A stretch of DNA of 64,000 bases. Origin: Rubrivirga sp. SAORIC476 (GTDB lineage Bacteria; Bacteroidota; Rhodothermia; Rhodothermales; Rubricoccaceae). This document shows positions 59,429-64,000 of the stretch, piece after piece. The notes under the pieces are model-generated. The model was not told the origin of the DNA. It made no database searches and saw only the letters and a list, made by a program, of their open reading frames with translations. Every line of letters begins with the position of its first letter. Position 1 is the first letter of the stretch. The stretch is from the NCBI RefSeq assembly GCF_002283555.1, contig NZ_MVOI01000003.1, positions 918,798 to 982,797 of the forward strand. The letters are read 5' to 3'. The position numbers and the translations under genes were made by a program.

Positions 59429-61216
59429 TCACGCCGCCCCCGCCAGCGCCTCGGCTTCGGCGACCAACACCTCCACGGCGTCGAGGCCGCGGTCCCAGAA
59501 GCCGGGGTCGCGCAGGTCGATGCCGAGGCGGCCGACCAGCACGTGCGGCCAGTCGGAGCCACCCGCGGCCAGCAGGTCGCGGTACTGCCGCGCGAAGCCC
59601 TCCCCTTCAGACTGGTAGCGCGCGTACAGCGCCAGCACCAGCAGCTCGCCGAAGGCGTATGCGTAGACGTAGCCCGGCGTGTGGACGAAGTGGGGGATGT
59701 AGCTCCACCACATCCGGTACCCCTCGGTCAGCGTCACCGAGTCGCCGTAGAGGGCCGCCTGGGTGCTCATCCAGTGGTCCGCGAAGTCGTCCACGGACAG
59801 CTCGCCACGGTCGCGGCGGTGAGCGTGGATGCGCGCCTCGAAGCGGTTCATGGTGACCTGCCGGAAGACGGTCGCCATGGTGTCGTCGATCTTCTCGACG
59901 AGCAGCGCGAGGCGGTCGGCGGGGGCCTCCAGGCCGGCCAGCGTGCGCTGGAACGTCAGCATCTCGCCGAAGACGGAGGCCGTCTCGGCGGTCGTCAGCG
60001 GCGTGTCGGCGTGGTAGACGCCCTGCTCGCGCGCGAGGTACTGGTGGACGCCGTGGCCCAGCTCGTGGGCGAGCGTCTGCACGTCGCGGAGCTGGCCGGT
60101 GTAGTTCATCAGGATGTACGGGTGCGCGCTCGGCACGGCCCCGTGGCTGAACGCGCCGCCCCGCTTGCCCGCCTCCGGTGGCGCGTCGATCCAGCGCTCC
60201 TCGAAGAAGCGGTCCACGATGCTCCCCATCTCGGCGTCGAAGTCGGTGTAGGCCGCGGTGACGGTCGCGCGGGCCTCGTCCCAGGGGACGAACGCAGCCA
60301 CCTCCGCCGTCGGCGCGTAGCGGTCGTAGTCGAACAGCTCGTCCAGCCCGAGGAGGCTCCGCTTGAGGCGGTAGAACCGGGCGACCAGGTCGTAGCGCCC
60401 CGTGACGGCCTCCACGAGCGCGTCGACGGAGGCCGCGTCGATCTCGTTGGCCTCGTTGCGACTCGCGATCCACGAGTCGTACCCGCGCAGCTTGTCGCTC
60501 GACGCCTTGTCGGCCAGGATGGTGTTGAACACGTAGGCCAGGGGGCGCTGGAGGTCGGCCAGCCCCTCGGTCACGCCCGCGTGCACGTCTCGGCGAAGGC
60601 CGCGGTCGGCGTCGTGCAGCTTGGACGTCGCCTGCTGGAGCGGCAGCGCCTCGCCGCGCACGGTGAAGCGCGCCGCGCCGAGCGTCTCGTCGAAGAACCG
60701 GTTCCAGGCGCTCCAGCCGGTCACCGACTTCTCGGAGAGGATGCGCTCCTCGGGCTCCGAGAGGACGTGGTCCCGTGCCTCGGTCTTGAGCTCCAGGTAG
60801 TGGCGGTACGGCGCGAGCACGTCCTCCTCGATGAGCGCGCGGGTGTGCTCAGGGTCCATCCGCGCCCACTCCACGTCCACGAACAGCAGCTCCTGTCCGA
60901 TCCGCGAGTACGCCTCGCGGACGCGCTGCAGCCGTGCCCCCGCCTCGGCCGACTCGGTGTCGGTGCTCCAGGCGAGGTAGGCATAGGTGTAGGCCCGGCC
61001 TGCGCGGTCGTGGACCTCGGCGAGCGCCGCGAAGGCCTCCGCCAGCGTCGCCGCGTCGAGCGTGGCGAGGGTCCCGCGATAGCGCCCGGCCAGCGCGAGC
61101 GCGTCCGCCTCGGCCAGGTCGAGGTCCGCCGCGAGGGCGTCGTCGGAGGGGTAGAGATCGGAGAGGTCCCAGCGGACCTCCTCGGCACCGGTCAGGACGG
61201 CGGGTTCGGCAGACAT
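59429..61216 (-). CDS. M3-family oligoendopeptidase (PepF-like)
   Basis: A zinc metallopeptidase of 595 residues that cleaves short peptides in the cytoplasm. The metal site is TLAHELGHGVHQY (HExxH, near 380) with the third ligand Glu in TTAETASVFGEM about 25 residues later. The C-terminal HTPGYVYAYAFGEL block containing catalytic Tyr/His is typical of the oligoendopeptidase F clade. The start MSAEPAVL was chosen as it begins the family-like region (VRWDLSDLYPSDDAL); the upstream frame is not protein-like. It stands alone, divergent from the bacilliredoxin gene. Confidence 0.92.
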   Translation of the reverse strand: MSAEPAVLTGAEEVRWDLSDLYPSDDALAADLDLAEADALALAGRYRGTLATLDAATLAEAFAALAEVHDRAGRAYTYAYLAWSTDTESAEAGARLQRVREAYSRIGQELLFVDVEWARMDPEHTRALIEEDVLAPYRHYLELKTEARDHVLSEPEERILSEKSVTGWSAWNRFFDETLGAARFTVRGEALPLQQATSKLHDADRGLRRDVHAGVTEGLADLQRPLAYVFNTILADKASSDKLRGYDSWIASRNEANEIDAASVDALVEAVTGRYDLVARFYRLKRSLLGLDELFDYDRYAPTAEVAAFVPWDEARATVTAAYTDFDAEMGSIVDRFFEERWIDAPPEAGKRGGAFSHGAVPSAHPYILMNYTGQLRDVQTLAHELGHGVHQYLAREQGVYHADTPLTTAETASVFGEMLTFQRTLAGLEAPADRLALLVEKIDDTMATVFRQVTMNRFEARIHAHRRDRGELSVDDFADHWMSTQAALYGDSVTLTEGYRMWWSYIPHFVHTPGYVYAYAFGELLVLALYARYQSEGEGFARQYRDLLAAGGSDWPHVLVGRLGIDLRDPGFWDRGLDAVEVLVAEAEALAGAA

Positions 61217-61352
61217 GAAGAGTCGAGATGGGGAATTTCCCCGCAGGGACGGACGGGCCACGGGAGCCGAGCGACGGTACCTTCCAGCGTGGGTCGGCTG
61301 GCGTCGAAGGGCGATGCCAAAGGTACGGCCCCGCACACATGCCAATTCCCCC

Positions 61353-61697
61353 ATGGCCAAGGTCCAGGAACTCACGTCCATCGCCGACGCGGACGCGATG
61401 TTCGCCGCCTCCAACGAGGCCCCCGTCTATCTGTTGAAGCATTCCATCGCGTGCCCCATCTCCGCCCGCGGCCAGATGGAGTTCGTCGGGATGGAGGGCG
61501 ACGACGACCCCGACATGTACGCCGTGGTGGTCCAGTACGCCCGCGACGTGTCGGCCTACATCGCCGAGCAGCTCCACGTCCAGCACGAGACGCCGCAGGC
61601 GATCCTGATCCACAACGGCGAGGCCGTGGACGTGAAGAGTCACGGCTCGATCCGCCTCGGCGCCCTCCGCGAGGCCGCCGCCGCGCTCTCGGCCTAA
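61353..61697 (+). CDS. YtxJ/BrxC-type monothiol bacilliredoxin
   Basis: A 114-residue thioredoxin-fold protein. The active site HSIACPISARGQ holds a single Cys34 in the xCPxS arrangement of the YtxJ (BrxC) family, and TPQAILIHNGE supplies the cis-Pro loop. Known members reduce bacillithiol mixed disulfides, so this suggests a bacillithiol-type redox system in the organism. The ATG was chosen by family length. It is followed by a thioredoxin-like lipoprotein gene only 4 bases later, probably in one operon. Confidence 0.88.
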   Translation: MAKVQELTSIADADAMFAASNEAPVYLLKHSIACPISARGQMEFVGMEGDDDPDMYAVVVQYARDVSAYIAEQLHVQHETPQAILIHNGEAVDVKSHGSIRLGALREAAAALSA

Positions 61698-61701
61698 CCC
61701 G

Positions 61702-62463
61702 GTGACGCGTCTCGCCTTCCTGCTCTCCGCCCTCGTCGCCTTTCCGGCGTGCGGCCCCGCCTCGCCCCCCGAGGCCGACGGTCCCACGCGCGAGGCCGCC
61801 CCGCGGGTGACCCTCCCCACCGCCGACGGACCGGTCGACCTCGCCTCCCTGGTCGGCCGACCGGTCGTGCTCCACTTCGCCACCGCCGACGACGCCGACG
61901 CCTGGGCCTCGCTCGCCGACGCCCTCGGCGACCTCGAAGCCGCCGGGGCCGCCGTCGTCGCGGTGACCGTCGACGGCGCCGAGGACGAGGCCGCACGCGC
62001 GTTCGGCTACGACGGCACCGCGCTGGCGGTCGTGGTGGACGGCGAGGGCACCGTCCGTGGCCGCATGACGCCGCACTCCGGCGACGACCTGTTCGCGCTC
62101 GCGGGGCCTGTGCTCGCCGAGGTGGACCTCGCCTCGACAGTCTCCTGGGAGGGCGCCGACACGCTCGACGGCCTCACCGAGGCGGGCGGCGTGGTGGTGG
62201 ACGTGAGCGAGGCAGGCGACCCGGTCCTCGACGCCGACCTCCACATCGCCGCCGACACCCTCGCCGCGCGCGACCTCCCCGCCGACCTCGGCACGCCGCT
62301 CGCCTTCATCGGCCCCGACGCGGCCGAGGCGGCCGAGCGCGCCACCCGGTGGGGCTACGCGGCCGTCTTCGTCGCCGACGCCGAGGGCGACCTGACGCCG
62401 GTCGAGCCCGAGATCCGACCCGCAACGGACCGGCCGATTCGTACGGGCGGCGTTCGGGGATAG
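61702..62463 (+). CDS. Lipoprotein with degenerate thioredoxin-like and rhodanese-like domains
   Basis: A 253-residue envelope protein starting with GTG. The leader MTRLAFLLSALVAFPAC ends in a PAC lipobox-like site. Residues about 35-135 resemble a redoxin fold (VDLASLVGRPVVLHFAT, AVVAVTVDG, DGTALAVVVDGEGTVRG) but lack Cys. Residues about 150-235 resemble a rhodanese fold (GGVVVDVSEAGD, LGTPLAFIGPDAAEAAERATRWGY) but have no catalytic Cys either. The only Cys is the lipid-attachment residue. Enzyme activity is unlikely; a binding or scaffold role is possible. It follows ytxJ by 4 bases. The fold assignments are by eye. Confidence 0.65.
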   Translation: MTRLAFLLSALVAFPACGPASPPEADGPTREAAPRVTLPTADGPVDLASLVGRPVVLHFATADDADAWASLADALGDLEAAGAAVVAVTVDGAEDEAARAFGYDGTALAVVVDGEGTVRGRMTPHSGDDLFALAGPVLAEVDLASTVSWEGADTLDGLTEAGGVVVDVSEAGDPVLDADLHIAADTLAARDLPADLGTPLAFIGPDAAEAAERATRWGYAAVFVADAEGDLTPVEPEIRPATDRPIRTGGVRG

Positions 62464-62484
62464 GCGGACGCGTCCCCTCATCCC

Positions 62485-62832
62485 ATGGACTCCGTCACCG
62501 AGCGAGCACGTCGGGCGGAGTCGGTCGCTGTCGCGCAGGCCGTCCTCCTCGGAGACCTCGACGCGGTTCGAGGGGCATGGGGGCTCAGCCGTCTTCGACA
62601 CGACTGGGAGGCGGAGGACGACCCGGACTTCCTGTTCATGAGTGGCGTCGCGTCGGAGACCGACGGTTTCCCACTCGGCCCTGAGCGGTCGCACTGGCAT
62701 CCGTCCGCACTCGCCAGGAACGATGCCGAGTTGGCCGAGGTCATCGCGTGGTGGGACGCGAGCGTGCGAGAGGCATGCCGCCGGATCGTGGATCGGTACG
62801 GACCGACGGTACTGGGGCCTGTTGCGCGCTGA
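62485..62832 (+). CDS. Hypothetical protein
   Basis: A 115-residue soluble protein without a leader or recognised domain. It is mostly helical by composition, with a central segment DFLFMSGVASETDGFPLGPERSHW and a C-terminal helix ending ACRRIVDRYGP. The SETD..PLG..R..HW pattern recalls small conserved bacterial hypotheticals, but I cannot name a family. It begins 21 bases after the preceding stop, and codon use is like its neighbours. Confidence 0.6.
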   Translation: MDSVTERARRAESVAVAQAVLLGDLDAVRGAWGLSRLRHDWEAEDDPDFLFMSGVASETDGFPLGPERSHWHPSALARNDAELAEVIAWWDASVREACRRIVDRYGPTVLGPVAR

Positions 62833-62956
62833 GTGCGTCCCCGGGTCGGCTGAGGGTTTCCTGAGGATCGGCCGGATGGCTCGCTGGCGAAGGATCCCCC
62901 CTTCCGGTCTGGCTGCGGACGGGTCGATGTTGAGCCTCCCACCACAGCTCTGGCCC

Positions 62957-63412
62957 ATGACCTCCGACCTCCGCATCGTCGGCCTCTACGAAGACGCCGT
63001 CTCGACCTCTCACGCTGGCGACAGCATCACCTCCATCGTGCTGCGTCTCTCCGCCGCGCCCGACGAGGCCTGGGTCGAGGCCTTCCACCACGAGTGGGCG
63101 CTGACGAGTTACCCGCGCAAGCGCAACGCCCGCATCGGCGCGGTCAAGGTCCCCGGCACCGCCGACGCGCGGCGCGGGCTGGTGCTGTTCGCCTCCCCCG
63201 AGGACTACGTCGCCCACCACAAGCGGTACCTCGAGGACGCCGTGCTCCGCGCCAACGACCGCGTCCGCCAGAAGCTCGACCAGCGGGACGCCACCATCGC
63301 CGAGGCCGCCCGCACCATCCGCGAGATCAACCGGACGTACTACGGCGACGCGCCTCCCAGCCCGACGGTGCGGGCTGCGCCCGGCACGCCGATCGTCCGG
63401 CTGGCGGTGTAG
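62957..63412 (+). CDS. Hypothetical protein
   Basis: A 151-residue protein without a leader. The start MTSDLRIVGLYED and the alternating strand/helix composition (SIVLRLSAAPDEAWVEAFHHEW, ARRGLVLFASPEDYVAHHKRYLEDAV) suggest a small alpha/beta domain followed by a long helix (ANDRVRQKLDQRDATIAEAARTIREI). No family is recognised. It ends shortly before the tRNA on the opposite strand. Confidence 0.6.
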   Translation: MTSDLRIVGLYEDAVSTSHAGDSITSIVLRLSAAPDEAWVEAFHHEWALTSYPRKRNARIGAVKVPGTADARRGLVLFASPEDYVAHHKRYLEDAVLRANDRVRQKLDQRDATIAEAARTIREINRTYYGDAPPSPTVRAAPGTPIVRLAV

Positions 63413-63424
63413 CCGCACCCGAGG

Positions 63425-63507
63425 TGCCGGAGGCGGGACTCGAACCCGCAGGGCTTTCGCCGGCGGATTTTAAGTCCGCTGTGTTTGACCAGTTTCACCA
63501 CTCCGGC
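63425..63507 (-). tRNA. tRNA-Leu(UAA)
   Basis: The minus strand gives an 83-base cloverleaf: acceptor GCCGGAG pairs with CTCCGGC followed by discriminator A, the anticodon stem GCGGA/TCCGC encloses loop CTTAAAA with anticodon UAA (63472-63470), a long variable arm is present as in class II tRNAs, and the T arm has GGTTCGAGTCC. CCA is not encoded. Confidence 0.95.
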
Positions 63508-63566
63508 GGGGAGCCGCATCGGCGGCGGCGGTCCGGGCGTAAGCTACGCGCCCGACAACCGCCCCC

Positions 63567-64000
63567 ATGCCCGACCGTCTCCGCGACCACGCCCACGCCG
63601 TCGCCGCCCGCTCGCACGTCCCGTACGTGGGCCCCGGCGTCGGCGCGGCCGTGCTGCTGGCCGACGGCCGCTGGGTGGACGCCGCACGCATCGAGGTCGC
63701 CTCGTTCCCGCTGTCGATCCCGGCGCTCCAGGGCGCCCTCGCGCTGGCCCTCCTGGCGCGCACGACGGTCGTCGCCGTGGCCCGCAGCACGGCCTTCGCC
63801 CCTGCCGACCTCGGTGTGATCGCGGAAGCAGCGGGCGGCTCGTGGCACCTCGCCGCCCCCGACCTCGCCGTCCGCGACGAGGCCGACCTGCCCGCCGTGG
63901 GCGACCGGGTCGCGTCCGTCACCGAGGTGGGCGCCCTGACGGCCGAGGCGGGCGCCGCGCTCGCTCTCGAAGCCTCGCGTGCCGCCGTCGTCCCGGCCTC
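63567..64000 (+). CDS. Cytidine-deaminase-like protein without catalytic residues (cut by window edge)
   Basis: The first 144 residues of a protein that aligns with cytidine deaminases: AHAVAARSHVPYVGPGVGAAVLLADGRWVDAARIEVASFPLSI corresponds to the usual AYRSYVPYS..VGAAL...G....NVENASYGLTI. Immediately after this, where cytidine deaminases have C-A-E-R (a zinc ligand Cys or His and the catalytic Glu), it has PALQ. No PCxxC is seen in the visible part. It is likely a non-enzymatic or altered-function relative. The ATG follows the tRNA gene by 59 bases. The C-terminus is outside the window. Confidence 0.65.
   Translation, partial: MPDRLRDHAHAVAARSHVPYVGPGVGAAVLLADGRWVDAARIEVASFPLSIPALQGALALALLARTTVVAVARSTAFAPADLGVIAEAAGGSWHLAAPDLAVRDEADLPAVGDRVASVTEVGALTAEAGAALALEASRAAVVPA

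Overview
The window looks like a chromosomal segment of a high-GC, Gram-negative, aerobic polysaccharide degrader of the Rhodothermota type (Rubricoccaceae or a close relative). This is inferred from several things seen in the sequence: six secreted enzymes end in the type IX secretion (T9SS) C-terminal sorting domain, with an NPxRxxxxxRY-like start and a YVVRL-like end; there is a TonB-dependent receptor with a carboxypeptidase-like N-terminal domain but no SusD partner; and coding is very GC-rich with tight gene overlaps (TGATG, ATGA). No genome comparison was possible.

Region 1 (1-14.7 kb) is a beta-mannan/cellulose locus. A minus-strand operon encodes a Tat-exported GH5 lipoprotein, a CBM35-GH26-CTD mannanase, a signal-peptide-bearing cellobiose/mannobiose 2-epimerase and a CE2-type esterase. 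A divergent plus-strand operon encodes a lectin/TolB-like protein, GH9, a DUF1080 protein, a second GH5 and a large multidomain acetylesterase. One palindrome (AAGCGCTT core) sits between the two operons.

Region 2 (14.7-46.3 kb, all minus strand) is a complete pectin locus. Extracellular attack is by CE12-CE8, CE8, PL1, PL9, a beta-helix protein, GH28, GH105 and DUF4861 proteins, plus a non-catalytic protein made of three copies of an unnamed domain. Uptake is by a TonB receptor and a DctPQM TRAP transporter. Catabolism is complete: UxaC, UxaB and UxaA take galacturonate to KDG, KduI and KduD take unsaturated uronate to KDG, and KdgK and KdgA take KDG to pyruvate plus glyceraldehyde 3-phosphate. 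A LacI-family regulator lies inside the locus, and a TTnACCGGTnAA-type operator follows the predicted -10 of three promoters and overlaps a start codon at a fourth place.

Region 3 (46.4-64 kb) is mostly housekeeping and hypothetical genes: a Tat-exported alpha/beta hydrolase, an arginine-rich secreted peptide, a redoxin lipoprotein with a DsbD-type reductase, RNase R, a metzincin-motif lipoprotein, a DUF4349 lipoprotein, a methyltransferase, ferrochelatase, a CYTH-HTH-CHAD protein, an M3 oligopeptidase, a YtxJ/BrxC bacilliredoxin, small hypotheticals, tRNA-Leu(UAA) and a truncated cytidine-deaminase-like gene that has lost its catalytic residues. No gene-free stretch exceeds about 215 bases. 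No CRISPR array, insertion sequence, rRNA or replication origin was seen.
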